From [Mycobacterium] stephanolepidis (GTDB lineage Bacteria; Actinomycetota; Actinomycetes; Mycobacteriales; Mycobacteriaceae): a stretch of 64,000 bases of DNA. Within the stretch, counting starts at the first letter, position 1. Each line of letters starts with the position of its first letter. The notes under the pieces were generated by a model that worked only from the letters and a program-made list of their open reading frames with translations, was not told the origin of the DNA and searched no databases. Where the stretch lies: assembly GCF_002356335.1 (NCBI RefSeq), contig NZ_AP018165.1, positions 4,030,001-4,094,000 of the forward strand. The letters are read 5' to 3'. Positions 15,988 to 26,073 of the stretch are shown piece after piece. The position numbers were made by a program, and so were the translations under genes.

Positions 15988-16523
15988 TGAGCGCCACCGA
16001 CGACTTTCTGCGAGCCTCGTCGGCCGTCGGGACACTGATCACGGCGATACTCCCGGAGCAATGGGATGAGCCGACGCCGAGCGCCGAGTGGAATCTGTGC
16101 CAGCTGGTCAACCACCTGATCGACGTGAACTATTCACTGTCCGAGCGCCTCGGCGGGCCCGGTGGCGGCGCTGACGACGATCCCGCCGCGGCGTATCAGC
16201 AGTCGGTAGTGGCATTGAGCGACACGCTGGCACGCCCCGGAGTGCTCGAGCAGACCTATCCGGGCCCGTTCGCCCACACGACCGGCGACAACCAGCTTCG
16301 GATCCGGATGGCCGACCTGTTGACCCACGGCTGGGACCTGGCCCAGTCCACCGGCGTTCCCGTGGACCTGCCCGCCGACCTCGTCGAAAATGCGCTGGGC
16401 CTGGTTGAGAAGCGTGCCGAAGCATTCGCACGGTCGGGGAAGTTCGGTACCCCACAGCCCGTTGACCCGGATGCGCCGGTACTCGACAGGCTGGCCGCGC
16501 AGACCGGGCGCACGGTTCGGTAG
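15987..16523 (+). CDS. TIGR03086-type DinB-like metal-binding protein
   Basis: 178 residues from ATG 15987, which overlaps the thioesterase stop by one base. It has the four-helix DinB/maleylpyruvate-isomerase N-domain pattern: SAEWNLCQLVNHLIDVN (early Trp and His), IRMADLLTHGWDLAQSTG and a final ALGLVEKRAEAF helix. Members bind a divalent metal through three His and may use mycothiol as thiol cofactor; the function of this subgroup is not established. The context suggests it acts with the thioesterase in detoxifying or degrading a CoA-linked compound. It converges with htpX. Confidence 0.8.
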   Translation: MSATDDFLRASSAVGTLITAILPEQWDEPTPSAEWNLCQLVNHLIDVNYSLSERLGGPGGGADDDPAAAYQQSVVALSDTLARPGVLEQTYPGPFAHTTGDNQLRIRMADLLTHGWDLAQSTGVPVDLPADLVENALGLVEKRAEAFARSGKFGTPQPVDPDAPVLDRLAAQTGRTVR

Positions 16524-16534
16524 CCGTCCGGACG

Positions 16535-17407
16535 TCAGAAGCGGGCCATCTCCTCAAGGCGCGCAATGCGATCAGCCATCGGCGGGTGTGTCGAGAACAG
16601 CGACGCCACCCGGTCGCCGGCCCGGAACGGGTTGGCGATCATCAGGTGCGACTGGCTGGCCAGTTGCGGCTCCGGCGGCAAGGGTGCGGCCTGCACCCCG
16701 CCGGAGATCTTGCGCAGGGCCGAGGCCAGCGCCAGCGGATCTCCGGTCAGTTCGGCACCACTCTGGTCGGCCTGATACTCCCGTGAGCGGGACACCGCCA
16801 TCTTCACCACCGTGGCAGCCACCGGCCCCAGCATCGAAACCAGGAACAGGGCAAAGGGATTCGGGCGGTCTTCGCCGCCACCACCGAAGAAGTTCATGAA
16901 CATGGCCATATTGGCCAGCCCTGAGATGACGGCCGCGAGCGCACCCGCCACACTCGAGATCAGGATGTCGCGGTTGTAGACATGCGAGAGTTCGTGGCCC
17001 AGCACGGCGCGCAGCTCACGCTCGGAGAGCAGATCGATGATGCCTGTCGTGCAGCAGACCGCCGCATTACGCGGATTGCGGCCCGTTGCAAAGGCATTGG
17101 GCGCATTGGTGTCGCTGATGTACAGCCTGGGCATCGGCTGGCGTGCAACAGTCGCCAGCTCGCGCACGATCCGGTACATCGCGGGCTGCTGCAGCTCCGT
17201 CACCGGCTGGGCGTGCATGGCACGCAACGCCAAGGTGTCGCTTTTGAAGTACACGTACGCATTCATGCCGACGGCAAACAGAACGGCCAGCAGCAGGATG
17301 CTCTTGCTGTGGAACAGCGAGCCGATGAACACGATCATCGCCGACATGCCGCCCAGCAGGAGCACTGTCTTCAGTCCGTTGGCGTGGCTCGGTCCTGCCG
17401 TCGACAT
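16535..17407 (-). CDS. htpX: Membrane zinc metalloprotease HtpX
   Basis: 290 residues. The M48 zinc site is HELSH (His138, Glu139, His142), with the third ligand Glu210 in SREYQAD. Membrane helices lie at about 12-30 and 36-54 at the N-terminus, with two more after the active site (about 151-172 and 186-204). HtpX degrades misfolded membrane proteins on the cytoplasmic side in quality control. Length and position match Rv0563. It starts at ATG 17407, about 70 bases from the stop of the prenyl synthase gene, and is probably in the same transcript. No heat-shock promoter element was recognised. Confidence 0.95.
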   Translation of the reverse strand: MSTAGPSHANGLKTVLLLGGMSAMIVFIGSLFHSKSILLLAVLFAVGMNAYVYFKSDTLALRAMHAQPVTELQQPAMYRIVRELATVARQPMPRLYISDTNAPNAFATGRNPRNAAVCCTTGIIDLLSERELRAVLGHELSHVYNRDILISSVAGALAAVISGLANMAMFMNFFGGGGEDRPNPFALFLVSMLGPVAATVVKMAVSRSREYQADQSGAELTGDPLALASALRKISGGVQAAPLPPEPQLASQSHLMIANPFRAGDRVASLFSTHPPMADRIARLEEMARF

Positions 17408-17474
17408 GAGCTTCCCTTCCGTCTACTGGGTTCACCCAAGCTAACGAAGCAGGGCGCGCTCGGGTTCCGCGAGC

Positions 17475-18479
17475 TCAGCCGTGACGACGGACGGTGTATT
17501 CGATTAGCACGCCCAACGCGTCGCGGGCAGCACCCGGGGGCAGCTCGACCAGCTCGACCTTGGCGCGATCGGCGTAATCCAGAACCACGGACTTTGCCTG
17601 AACCAGCCCGTTCGATCCCCGCAACAGCGTCAACGCCTCTTCCACCTCGGCATCGTCGGTGATCGGCGCGGCCAGCAGAACACGCAGCCGATCGGCCTCC
17701 GGCCCGGTATCGCGCAGGGCGTACAGCATCGGCAGCGTGTGCACCCCCTCGCGCAGGTCGGTGCCGGGCGTCTTACCGGACTCGTCGGTGAGGCTCTCGA
17801 TGTCGATGATGTCGTCGGAGATCTGGAATGCGGTCCCGACGATGGCACCCAGGCGGCTCAGCCGCTCGATCTGCTCGTCATCGCACCGGGAGGTCATGCC
17901 GCCGAAGCGCCCGGTCGCCGCGATCAGCGATCCGGTCTTCTCGTGGATCACCTTGAGGTAGTGCTCGGTCTCGTCACCGCCCTCCGGCACCCCGGCGGTC
18001 TCCCGCATCTGGCCCGTCACCAGTTCGGCGAAGGTCTCGGCGACGATCCGCACCGCGGTGGGCCCCAGCCGGGACACCAGCCGCGAGGCCGTGGCCAGCA
18101 GATAGTCCCCGGCGAGAATGGCGACGTTGTTACCCCAGCGAGCGTTGGCGCTGGGCACGCCGCGACGCTTCTGCGCCTCATCCATGACGTCGTCGTGGTA
18201 GAGCGTGGCCAGGTGAATGAGCTCACACACCGCGCCGGCGAGGATCACCTCGTCGTTGTCCGGATCGGGTCCGGTCTGGGCGGCGAGCACCGTGAACAGC
18301 GGGCGGAAGCGCTTACCGCCTGCGTGGAAAAGGTGCAGCACCGACTCCGTCAACAGCGGGTCCGACTGCCCAAGCTCGGTCACGATGAGGGTTTCGATCG
18401 CGGCCAAATGGTCGCGCACCTTCGCGGCGAATACGGGATCACCGAGGTCAACTCCGGCCACCGTGGTCGAGTTACTCAC
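17475..18479 (-). CDS. grcC1: Long-chain polyprenyl diphosphate synthase
   Basis: 334 residues from GTG 18479. Both aspartate-rich motifs of trans-prenyltransferases are present: DDVMD (96-100) and DDIID (222-226), along with GGKRFRP (54-60). The enzyme extends allylic diphosphates with isopentenyl diphosphate, most likely making the menaquinone side chain; chain length cannot be read safely. It corresponds to GrcC1 (Rv0562). Its start is only 20 bases from the divergent menJ start, so the two promoters overlap and both messages are probably leaderless. The neighbourhood of menJ, menG, menD and menC supports the quinone role. Confidence 0.92.
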   Translation of the reverse strand: MSNSTTVAGVDLGDPVFAAKVRDHLAAIETLIVTELGQSDPLLTESVLHLFHAGGKRFRPLFTVLAAQTGPDPDNDEVILAGAVCELIHLATLYHDDVMDEAQKRRGVPSANARWGNNVAILAGDYLLATASRLVSRLGPTAVRIVAETFAELVTGQMRETAGVPEGGDETEHYLKVIHEKTGSLIAATGRFGGMTSRCDDEQIERLSRLGAIVGTAFQISDDIIDIESLTDESGKTPGTDLREGVHTLPMLYALRDTGPEADRLRVLLAAPITDDAEVEEALTLLRGSNGLVQAKSVVLDYADRAKVELVELPPGAARDALGVLIEYTVRRHG

Positions 18480-18499
18480 CGGTCCAACATACTGGGAAG

Positions 18500-19729
18500 G
18501 TGCAGACGTCAGCGGACCTGGTCGTCGTCGGTGCCGGACCAGCCGGATCGGCGGCCGCGGCATGGGCGGCACGCTCCGGGCGTGAGGTGGTCCTGGTCGA
18601 TTCGGCGGTGTTCCCCCGAGACAAGACCTGCGGCGACGGGCTGACCCCGCGCGCCGTCGAACAACTGGAGCTGCTGGGGCTGAAACCATGGCTCGACGAG
18701 CACATCCGATACCAGGGCCTGCGCCTACACGGATTTGGCGGCAACATCGAAGTGCCTTGGCCCGGGCCATCTTTCGGCGGCACCGGCAGCGCCGTGCGCC
18801 GCACCGAGTTGGACGACAAGATCAGGCAGGTGGCCGTGGATTCCGGGGCCAAGATGGCCGAATCCACCAAGGCCGTTGACGTCGAGCGCGACTCCGCGGG
18901 CCGGGTCACCTCGGTACAGGTGCTCGACGACAGTGGCCCCGGCGAGATCGCCTGCAAGGCCGTCATCGTCGCCGACGGTGTGCGCTCCCCCCTGGGGAAG
19001 GTCCTCGGACGCGAGTGGCACAAGGACACCGTGTACGCCGTCGCGGGACGCGCGTACATCGCGTCGGCGCGCGGAGACGAGGAGTGGATGACCTCGCACC
19101 TGGAACTGCGTTCACCCGAAGGCGAGGTGCTCCCCGGGTACGGCTGGATCTTCCCGCTGGGCGGCGGGCAGATCAACATCGGTGTCGGCGCTCTCGCCAC
19201 CTCCAAGCGCCCCGCCGATGCCGCGTTGCGGCCGCTCATCGAGTACTACACCGAGCTGCGGCGCGAAGACTTCGGGCTCAGTGGCCGCCTGCACTCCATC
19301 GCCTCGGCGCTGCTGCCGATGGGCGGCGCGGTGTCCGGCGTCGCGGGCCCCAACTGGATGCTCATCGGCGACGCCGCCGCATGCGTCAACCCGCTCAACG
19401 GCGAAGGCATCGATTACGGGCTGGAGACCGGCCATCTGGCCGCCGAGGTGCTCGACGCCGACGACTACGCACAGCTGTGGCCGGAGCTGCTCCGGGACCG
19501 GTATGGCCGCTCGTTCTCGATCGCGCGGCGGCTCGCGGCGCTGCTGACCCTGCCGCGCTTTCTGCCCGTCATGGGCCCGGTCGGCATGCGCTCTCAGGTG
19601 CTGATGCGAGTCGCGGTGCGGCTCATGGGAAACCTGGTGACCGACGAAGACCACGACGCGGTGGCGCGCGCCTGGCGGGTGGCCGGTGGCGGCTCACGCC
19701 GCATCGACTCGCGTCCGCCGTTCAGCTGA
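18500..19729 (+). CDS. menJ: Menaquinone side-chain reductase MenJ (geranylgeranyl-reductase family)
   Basis: 409 residues from GTG 18500. The FAD motif is VVVGAGPAGSAAAAWAARSG (8-27), followed by DKTCGDGLTPRA and the second FAD motif LIGDAAACVNPLNGEGIDYG, as in geranylgeranyl reductases. The M. tuberculosis orthologue Rv0561c (MenJ) saturates one isoprene unit of the menaquinone tail, a change linked to survival in macrophages. No membrane helix is evident; it acts at the membrane surface. It is divergent from grcC1 and convergent with menG, with 13 bases between the stops. Confidence 0.94.
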   Translation: MQTSADLVVVGAGPAGSAAAAWAARSGREVVLVDSAVFPRDKTCGDGLTPRAVEQLELLGLKPWLDEHIRYQGLRLHGFGGNIEVPWPGPSFGGTGSAVRRTELDDKIRQVAVDSGAKMAESTKAVDVERDSAGRVTSVQVLDDSGPGEIACKAVIVADGVRSPLGKVLGREWHKDTVYAVAGRAYIASARGDEEWMTSHLELRSPEGEVLPGYGWIFPLGGGQINIGVGALATSKRPADAALRPLIEYYTELRREDFGLSGRLHSIASALLPMGGAVSGVAGPNWMLIGDAAACVNPLNGEGIDYGLETGHLAAEVLDADDYAQLWPELLRDRYGRSFSIARRLAALLTLPRFLPVMGPVGMRSQVLMRVAVRLMGNLVTDEDHDAVARAWRVAGGGSRRIDSRPPFS

Positions 19730-19742
19730 TGGCTGCATGCGG

Positions 19743-20426
19743 TCAGAGCGTGGCCACATGCAGGGCGACGATGCCGCCAGTGAGGTTGCGCCACCGCACA
19801 TTCGACCATCCGGCCGAGATGATCTGCTGCGCCAACGCCTCCTGATCGGGCCATGCCCGGATCGATTCGGCCAGATACACGTACGCGTCCGGATTGCTGC
19901 TGACAGCGCGCGCCACGGAGGGCAGCGTCTTCATCAGATACTCCATGTACAGCGTGCGGAACGGCCGGTTGACCGGAGTCGAGAATTCACACACCGCAAG
20001 GCGGCCACCGGGTTTGGTGACGCGGGCCATCTCCCGCAGTCCCTCGACGTGATCGACGACGTTGCGCAGGCCGAAGCTGATGGTGACCGCATCGAACGAG
20101 TGATCCGCGAACGGCAGCCGGGTCGCGTCTCCGGCCACCTTGGGCACGGTGCGATGCGCACCGGCCTTGAGCATGCCGACCGAGAAATCCGCCGCCACAC
20201 ACCAGGCCCCGGACTGGGTGAGTTCTGCCGTCGAGACCGCGGTGCCCGCGGCGATGTCGAGCACCTTGTCACCGGGCTTCAGTTTGAGCGATTCGCGGGT
20301 GGCGCGGCGCCAGGCGCGGTCACGGCCGAAGGACAGCACGGTGTTGGTGATGTCGTATCGCTTGGCCACCGCATCGAACATGGACGCGACCTCGTGCGGG
20401 TCCTTCTCCAGGGTGGCGCGGTTCAT
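19743..20426 (-). CDS. menG: Demethylmenaquinone methyltransferase
   Basis: 227 residues. It contains the UbiE/MenG pattern: [20 protein letters not shown] near the N-terminus, the SAM motif [20 protein letters not shown], and [30 protein letters not shown]. It methylates demethylmenaquinone with SAM, the last ring step of menaquinone synthesis. It is the last gene of the minus-strand run menC, hydrolase, menD, DUF3592, mgtA, menG, 19 bases after mgtA. It corresponds to Rv0558. Confidence 0.95.
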   Translation of the reverse strand: MNRATLEKDPHEVASMFDAVAKRYDITNTVLSFGRDRAWRRATRESLKLKPGDKVLDIAAGTAVSTAELTQSGAWCVAADFSVGMLKAGAHRTVPKVAGDATRLPFADHSFDAVTISFGLRNVVDHVEGLREMARVTKPGGRLAVCEFSTPVNRPFRTLYMEYLMKTLPSVARAVSSNPDAYVYLAESIRAWPDQEALAQQIISAGWSNVRWRNLTGGIVALHVATL

Positions 20427-20445
20427 ACCGTGACGGTACAGCGCA

Positions 20446-21588
20446 CTAGGCCGTCATGATGCCGCGGCCCAGGGTGGTGCCCGCCGCGGCGGCGTAGTGC
20501 TCAAGCAGCTCATCACAGATGGCGGGCCAGGTGCGTGAGAGCACTCCCCGGCGGGCGGCCGCCGAGAATCGGCTGCGCGTCGCCGGCTGCACCAGGTGAT
20601 CGACGGCCATTCCCAGCCGCGCCTCGAAATCGGTCACCGGCAGCAGCATTCCGTTGCGTCCCGGGATCACGAGGTCACGCGGCCCACCGGCATCCGGAGC
20701 GATGGCCGGGACCCCGCTGGCCAGCGCCTCCTGCACCGCCTGACAGAACGTTTCGTGCTCGCCCGGGTGAATGAAGACATCGAGACTCGCGTATGCCCGC
20801 GACAGCGCCGACCCGGTCAGCTCCCCGGTGAAAATTGCTGTGGGCATCAGCTTTTCGAGTGCGTCACGCTCCACGCCCCCACCCACGATGACGAGCTGCA
20901 GGTCGTCGCGCTGAGCCAGCACGGCCAGGCGTTCCACATGTTTTTCGGGAGCGAGACGGCCGACGAACCCGATGATCGGCTTGCCCTCGGGCGACCAGGA
21001 GTGGCGCAGATCCTCATCACGCGCCGAGGGCGCGAAGCGTTCGATGTCGACACCGCGTGACCACCGAAACACTCGCGGTATTCCGTGCGCGGCAAGATCT
21101 TCCATCGCAGAAGACGACGGGGCCAAGGTGCGGTCCGCACGGCCGTGCAGATGCTTGGTCCAGCGCCAGGCCGCACGAGCGGCGAAACCGGCGCCGTAGC
21201 TGTCGGCAAAACCCGCCACATCGGTCTGGTAGACCGCGACGCTGGGAATGTCGAGATGCTGGGCAGCACGCAACCCGCCGTATCCCAGGACGAAGGGTGA
21301 GGCCAGGTGCACCACGTCGGGCGCGAAATCACGAAGGATCCGCACCATGCGTGGCTGCGGCACGCCCAGCGGCAGGGTGCTCACCTTCGGAAACATGACG
21401 GCCGGCACCCGATGCACGGGCACTCCGTCGTATTCGGTACCGGCGGGGGCCTGTCCACGGGGGGTGTCCGGTGCGATGACGACGGCCTCATGCCCGGTGC
21501 GGCGGAGGTGCTCCAGCACCCGCAGCACCGAGTTGGAAACTCCGTTGACGTTCGGCAAGAACGACTCGGCGACGATCGCGATGCGCAC
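20446..21588 (-). CDS. mgtA: GT4-family alpha-mannosyltransferase MgtA-like
   Basis: 380 residues from GTG 21588. GT-B fold signatures are clear: the N-terminal [20 protein letters not shown], the nucleotide-sugar region [18 protein letters not shown], and the E-x7-E-type motif in [19 protein letters not shown]. The M. tuberculosis protein in the same place (Rv0557) adds mannose to a glucuronosyl diacylglycerol lipid, and earlier was called PimB. The reaction here is assigned by position and family. It is embedded in the menaquinone operon, which suggests coupled expression but not shared chemistry. Confidence 0.9.
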   Translation of the reverse strand: MRIAIVAESFLPNVNGVSNSVLRVLEHLRRTGHEAVVIAPDTPRGQAPAGTEYDGVPVHRVPAVMFPKVSTLPLGVPQPRMVRILRDFAPDVVHLASPFVLGYGGLRAAQHLDIPSVAVYQTDVAGFADSYGAGFAARAAWRWTKHLHGRADRTLAPSSSAMEDLAAHGIPRVFRWSRGVDIERFAPSARDEDLRHSWSPEGKPIIGFVGRLAPEKHVERLAVLAQRDDLQLVIVGGGVERDALEKLMPTAIFTGELTGSALSRAYASLDVFIHPGEHETFCQAVQEALASGVPAIAPDAGGPRDLVIPGRNGMLLPVTDFEARLGMAVDHLVQPATRSRFSAAARRGVLSRTWPAICDELLEHYAAAAGTTLGRGIMTA

Positions 21589-21649
21589 GTAGACAGCATG
21601 TCAGCGTCACCTGGCAGTTAGGTTGCCCCCAGGCATACGTCACGCAAAC

Positions 21650-22090
21650 TTAAGCGTGGACGGGCACCGCACGTCGACGCTGTATCCACGCAAGCCCCAG
21701 TAGCACCGTTCCAGCGACCGCCCACACCACAACGATGATGGACCCGGCCGGGACTATCGACAATGAGGCGTTACGTCCTTGTACGCGAACCAAATCCGGG
21801 TTGGATTTGTCGTACTCCACATAGATGCGCATGCCCGGGCTGAGTTCGGACGGGTAGAGAACGCCCAATTCCGGCCGGTACGTGACTCGTTCGGGCGTGA
21901 CGAACTCGATGGTGGATCGCCGCGGCCCGGCGCTGAGCACCTCGGCCAGCGCGACACCCATGTCCCGTTCGATGGCCTTGTCGTTTCGCCAGGCGCCCGC
22001 GACCAGTAGCAGTGACTGCAGGGTCATCAGCCCCGCCAGTATCAGCACGCCGATCCGGACTCTCTTGATGACACGGGAGCGTCGGTTCAC
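21650..22090 (-). CDS. DUF3592-type membrane protein
   Basis: 146 residues from GTG 22090. There are two membrane helices, at about 12-32 and near 112-135, flanking a beta-rich domain ([29 protein letters not shown]) that lies outside or in the membrane interface. DUF3592 proteins of this form are common and functionally undescribed. The start overlaps the menD stop by four bases, so translation is coupled. It is the equivalent of Rv0556. A 61-base gap separates it from mgtA. Confidence 0.85.
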   Translation of the reverse strand: MNRRSRVIKRVRIGVLILAGLMTLQSLLLVAGAWRNDKAIERDMGVALAEVLSAGPRRSTIEFVTPERVTYRPELGVLYPSELSPGMRIYVEYDKSNPDLVRVQGRNASLSIVPAGSIIVVVWAVAGTVLLGLAWIQRRRAVPVHA

Positions 22091-23709
22091 AAAGCAGCCC
22101 TGATGGCGGCGTGCAGTTCACGCAGGGTAGAGCGGTCGGCCTTGACCTCCAGAACCCTGATGCCACCGGCGGGTTCGTCCAGCGCGGGGCCGAGCTCCTC
22201 CACGGAGATGGATTGCGAATCCACGTGGTAGGCCCGGCACAGGGCGGCGATGTCGACATCGTGCGGGGTGCCGAAGATGCGGGAGGACACATCGCCGAAT
22301 CGCGGATCGCCCTGCTCCAGCAGTTCGAAGATGCCGCCGCCGTTGTCATTTGAGACCACGATGGTCAAGTTGTCGGGACGCGGCTCGGTCGGGCCGATCA
22401 ACAACCCCGAGCTGTCGTGCACAAAGGTGAGATCCCCGATCAAGGCCACGGTACGACCCCCCTTGTGCGCCAACGCCGCACCGATCGCGGTGGACACCGT
22501 GCCGTCGATACCGGCAACCCCACGATTGGAACGCACCCGAACATCTCTGGCCCCCCACGGGACCAGCGCGGCATCGCGTACCGGGTTGGAAGCGCCGAGC
22601 ACCAGCTGGTCGCCGTCGCGCAATGACCCACACACCTTGGCCGCCACATGCAAACCGGTGGTCAGCGGATGGGTGCCCAGCTGTACGCGCACCGCGTCGA
22701 GCGCCTTCTGGTGCGCATGCGTGCATCGTTGCAACCACGCCGCATCCGGGTTTCCGGATGTGACAGCCCGAGTCCCGGTGGCCTGCGAGTTGCCGGACAC
22801 ATCGGGCCAGCGCGGGCCGGTGGTCAACGCGTAAACCGGAATTCTGTTGTCCGCCAATAAGGATGACACCTGCCGGTGCAGTGTCGGCCGTCCCAGCATG
22901 ATCACCTGCTGCGGATGCAGCAGGGTCAGCGCCAGCGGATGCACGGGGTTGTCGGGTTGGGGCGCAGTGGGTTCGGCCACCGTGGGCAACATCGACAGGT
23001 TGGGGTGGGCGGCCGCGCCATGCCCCGCGATCACCACGGTATCGGGGGTCAGGTCGATCTCGACGGGCTCGTCGAACGTCACGTCCGAGGTGTATGTCCA
23101 CGGCACCCCGCCTGGGCGGCCCGCGGGGATCGCTCCCCCCTCGCGATCGGGCACAAGCGGTTCGCGCAACGGGATGTCGAACTGCACCGGGCCGGCATTG
23201 GCGGTGCGAGATCCCTTGGCGGCAGCCAATACTCGACAGGTTGCCGAACGCCAATGCGGGTTCTGCGCCTCAAGCTTCTCCGAGCCCTCTTCGGCCAGAC
23301 CGATGCTGATCGCGGCGCGAACCTGGGTGCCGAAGTAGCCGAGCTGCTCCATCGTCTGATTGGCGCCGGTGCCGAGCAGTTCGTAGGGGCGGTTGGCGGA
23401 CAGCACGATCAGCGGAATCCGGGCGTAGTTGGCCTCCACCACCGCGGGGCCCAGATTGGCGACCGCCGTACCGGACGTCATCGCCACCGGCACCGGAGCG
23501 CCGCTGGCCGCGGCCAGACCGACGGCCAGGAAGCCCGCGGTGCGCTCGTCGATGCGCACATGCAGACGCAACCGACCAGCCTTGTCCGCATCGTGCAAGG
23601 CGAAGGCCAGCGGTGCGTTGCGCGACCCCGGACACAGCACGACATCGCGGACGCCGCCGCGGATGAGCTCGTCGACGACGGCATGGGCCTGTGCGGTCGA
23701 CGGGTTCAT
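22087..23709 (-). CDS. menD: MenD (SEPHCHC synthase)
   Basis: 540 residues. It is a thiamine-diphosphate enzyme joining isochorismate and 2-oxoglutarate, the committed step of menaquinone synthesis. The catalytic Glu55 in [15 protein letters not shown], the [11 protein letters not shown] motif (26-36) and the cofactor stretch [13 protein letters not shown] in the C-terminal third are all present. Length matches the mycobacterial enzyme (Rv0555). It is 12 bases after the alpha/beta-hydrolase gene and overlaps the DUF3592 gene. The M. tuberculosis enzyme is allosterically inhibited by the pathway intermediate DHNA; I did not trace the allosteric residues. Confidence 0.96.
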   Translation of the reverse strand: MNPSTAQAHAVVDELIRGGVRDVVLCPGSRNAPLAFALHDADKAGRLRLHVRIDERTAGFLAVGLAAASGAPVPVAMTSGTAVANLGPAVVEANYARIPLIVLSANRPYELLGTGANQTMEQLGYFGTQVRAAISIGLAEEGSEKLEAQNPHWRSATCRVLAAAKGSRTANAGPVQFDIPLREPLVPDREGGAIPAGRPGGVPWTYTSDVTFDEPVEIDLTPDTVVIAGHGAAAHPNLSMLPTVAEPTAPQPDNPVHPLALTLLHPQQVIMLGRPTLHRQVSSLLADNRIPVYALTTGPRWPDVSGNSQATGTRAVTSGNPDAAWLQRCTHAHQKALDAVRVQLGTHPLTTGLHVAAKVCGSLRDGDQLVLGASNPVRDAALVPWGARDVRVRSNRGVAGIDGTVSTAIGAALAHKGGRTVALIGDLTFVHDSSGLLIGPTEPRPDNLTIVVSNDNGGGIFELLEQGDPRFGDVSSRIFGTPHDVDIAALCRAYHVDSQSISVEELGPALDEPAGGIRVLEVKADRSTLRELHAAIRAAL

Positions 23710-23721
23710 GCCATCAGGGTG

Positions 23722-24558
23722 TCATACCGCCTGTGAGGCGCTCGCAAAGAACTCCAGGATCACGCGGTTGACCTCGTCGGGGCGTTCGATGAAGCCCAGA
23801 TGCCCGGCATCAGCAATCTCGACGTAGGTGCCGCCGGGGATGGCGTCGGCCACCTCCCGGCCGAGGTACGGCGGCAGGGTCATATCGTCGCTGAATCCGA
23901 TGACCAGCGACGGAACCGTGATCCCCGCATACGCGCCGGGCCGGTCGGGGCCGGGGATGGCGCTGCGCTGGTGATCGATGCCACCCGAGGTGGGCTCCGG
24001 CCACAGCGTGAACATGTCGATCCAGTCCTTGATCGCGGCATCGTTGTTGAGGGTCTTCGGCGAGAAGTTCAACAGCAGACGCATAGCCGCCTGGTACGCC
24101 GCAGGCACCTGCACACCCGACGCGGACAGTTCGAGCTCGGCCTTGCGGAAGAACGACCGGGTCGAGTCCTCGCGCCCCCGCGTTCCCATGAACACCGCTG
24201 CGGTCACCAGATCCGGACGGGTGAGGGTCAGTTCCTGGGCGATGAGCGCCCCCATGGAGAAGCCGACCAACCGGGCCGGGGCCGCACCGAGACTCTCGAT
24301 GAGCGCCGCGGCATCGGCCACCAAGTCCTGCAGGGTGAAGCCGTCCGCGCACTCGGTGGTCGGCGGTATCCCCCGGTTGTTGAAGGTGATGGTGCGATAA
24401 CCCGCGGCGCGGAATGCCGGTACTTGATGCAGGTGCCAGCTGCGCCCTGCACCACCGCGCCCGGAGATGAAGACGACGGGATCACCGGAGGCGCCGAGCG
24501 CCAGGGGCCCACGATCGTCGTAACTGATCTGGATGCCGTTGATGTTCGCGAGAGGCAC
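23722..24558 (-). CDS. Alpha/beta hydrolase (BpoC-like), MenH candidate
   Basis: 278 residues from GTG 24558. The triad is Ser101 in GFSMGA, Asp224/Asp225 in GFSDDMTLP and His253 in ADAGHLGF. The M. tuberculosis homologue Rv0554 is annotated as a non-haem bromoperoxidase (BpoC), a label given to many alpha/beta hydrolases without proof. It sits between menD and menC with 11 and 12 bases either side, which is exactly where menH (SHCHC synthase) stands in enterobacteria, and MenH has the same fold and GxSMGG-like elbow. A MenH role is therefore reasonable; the catalytic activity is not demonstrated. Confidence 0.85.
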   Translation of the reverse strand: MPLANINGIQISYDDRGPLALGASGDPVVFISGRGGAGRSWHLHQVPAFRAAGYRTITFNNRGIPPTTECADGFTLQDLVADAAALIESLGAAPARLVGFSMGALIAQELTLTRPDLVTAAVFMGTRGREDSTRSFFRKAELELSASGVQVPAAYQAAMRLLLNFSPKTLNNDAAIKDWIDMFTLWPEPTSGGIDHQRSAIPGPDRPGAYAGITVPSLVIGFSDDMTLPPYLGREVADAIPGGTYVEIADAGHLGFIERPDEVNRVILEFFASASQAV

Positions 24559-24569
24559 GTTGAGAGAAC

Positions 24570-25538
24570 CTACCGGTTCAGCAGCGGGTAGCAGTCGGCC
24601 ACACGGCGCCGCCACCAGTCGCGGCGGTCTGCGGCGGCGGCGAGCGTCGCCAGCCGGGCCGGGTCGGGTGTGAACGACGACACCGGTAGGTAACCGTCTT
24701 CCGGCGTCGGCGCCTGGGCCACATCCTCGACAAAGAATCCCCCGGTTCCCAATCCGCAGGCATGCTCGAGCACCGGCAATGCCGCAGCCGCACGCAAACC
24801 GATACCGATGCCGACCGCGCTGTCCAGGGCACTGGAAATCACCGCGGGCATGCCGATCCGTGCGGCGATATCCAGCAGCGCGGCCACTCCGCCGAGCGGG
24901 GCCACCTTGAGCACCGCGATATCGGCCGCACAAGCCTGCGCAACACGCATCGGATCGCTTGCACGCCTGATGCTCTCGTCGGCCGCGATCGGCACGTCCG
25001 GGAGACGCCGACGCACCTGGGCCAGTTCCTCGACGGTGGCACAGGGCTGTTCGGCGTACTCCAGAGCGCCGGAGCGGGTCAGCGCCGTCAATGCCTCAAC
25101 GGCCTGCTCGACGGTCCATCCCGCGTTGGCGTCCACCCGCACGGTCGGGATCTGCGCGCGGACCGCCTCGACACGCGCGATGTCCTCATCCAGGGTCTGC
25201 CCTGGCTCGGCCACCTTGACCTTGGCGGTGCGGGCGCCCGGGAAACGAGCCAGCACCTCGGGCACCGCCGCGGCGGCCACCGCGGGCACGGTGGCGTTGA
25301 CCGGAATTCGGCTGCGCCGCGGCTCCGGGAGCTCGGTGTATGCGGCCTCGATCGCCGCGGCCAACCAGGCTGAGGCTTCCGGCGCCCGATACTCGGGAAA
25401 GGCTCCGAACTCGCCCCAGCCCGCAGGGCCGTCGATCAACGCCACCTCACGGGTGGTGATGCCGCGGAATCGAACCCGCATGGGCAGGGCCACGACGTGC
25501 AGCCGATCCAGCACATCGTCCAACGCGGGCAGCTCCAC
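24570..25538 (-). CDS. menC: o-Succinylbenzoate synthase
   Basis: 322 residues from GTG 25538; the frame is open to 25649 but similarity to the M. tuberculosis protein begins at LDDVLDRLHVVALPMRVRFRG. It is an enolase-superfamily enzyme that dehydrates SHCHC to o-succinylbenzoate. Visible are the catalytic Lys pair in TAKVKVAE, metal ligands in VRVDANAGW, EYAEQP and IAADES, and the distal Lys in VLKVAPLGG. It is the first gene of the six-gene menaquinone/mannosyltransferase run, so the promoter should lie between 25538 and 25676, shared with the divergent small HTH gene. Confidence 0.93.
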   Translation of the reverse strand: MELPALDDVLDRLHVVALPMRVRFRGITTREVALIDGPAGWGEFGAFPEYRAPEASAWLAAAIEAAYTELPEPRRSRIPVNATVPAVAAAAVPEVLARFPGARTAKVKVAEPGQTLDEDIARVEAVRAQIPTVRVDANAGWTVEQAVEALTALTRSGALEYAEQPCATVEELAQVRRRLPDVPIAADESIRRASDPMRVAQACAADIAVLKVAPLGGVAALLDIAARIGMPAVISSALDSAVGIGIGLRAAAALPVLEHACGLGTGGFFVEDVAQAPTPEDGYLPVSSFTPDPARLATLAAAADRRDWWRRRVADCYPLLNR

Positions 25539-25675
25539 ACCTGCGATCGTCGCACGCGATTCAGAACGTCCAGCGAGAAGCCCTGGTCGGGTCGCGAAAG
25601 TGACTTTGGCTTCTAGAGCCACGCCGTGACCGGATGCAAATCTGCCCACATCGGTGCATAGGCAAAGGAGAGCAG

Positions 25676-26002
25676 ATGCTGACGGTTCACGGTCTCGCAG
25701 GATTTCAATCGGGTTGCCGGTGCGCAGGCTGCTCCACGGCGGAGTCGCAGCGACTGCAGCGGATCGGCGAGTCAGAACGCGAACGCTGGGAGCGCATCAA
25801 CCAACGGGCCACCCGGCGCACCCAGCGCTACTTCGCCGACGCCGGGAATCATCCGTTGAACTGGCAGAAGCCCTGGACCACCGAGGAGATCGACAAGGCA
25901 CTGGACGCGTCGACCACCGCGGCACAAGTCGCGGCTCGCTTGGGCCGCTCGATCGGAGCCGTCCACGCGGCACGGCGACGGTTCGGCCCGCGTGCCAGTT
26001 GA
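25676..26002 (+). CDS. Small DNA-binding-like protein with SANT/HTH-type helices
   Basis: 108 residues from ATG 25676 with AAAGGAG upstream. A basic Cys-containing N-terminus (GCRCAGCSTAESQRLQRIGE) precedes a charged helix. A C-terminal helix-turn-helix follows (WTTEEIDKALDASTTAAQVAARLGRSIGAVHAARRRF), similar to homeodomain-like/SANT folds that recognise DNA. Such short proteins are common in mycobacterial and phage genomes. It is divergent from menC. The three cysteines (CRCAGC) could bind a metal. Targets are unknown. Confidence 0.7.
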   Translation: MLTVHGLAGFQSGCRCAGCSTAESQRLQRIGESERERWERINQRATRRTQRYFADAGNHPLNWQKPWTTEEIDKALDASTTAAQVAARLGRSIGAVHAARRRFGPRAS

Positions 26003-26073
26003 GGCCACCAACTGGTCGATTTCGCCTGGCGCGCCCGCTAGCCGGCGCGGCCCCTGGGGCGTACCTTAATGTC

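Noticed and set aside
22876..23736. Plus-strand frame opposite menD
   Set aside because: Antisense of a fully conserved enzyme; composition of a shadow frame.
26003..26073. GC-rich dyad before the deazaflavin gene as a terminator
   Set aside because: Imperfect and short; could be chance in GC-rich sequence, so not listed.
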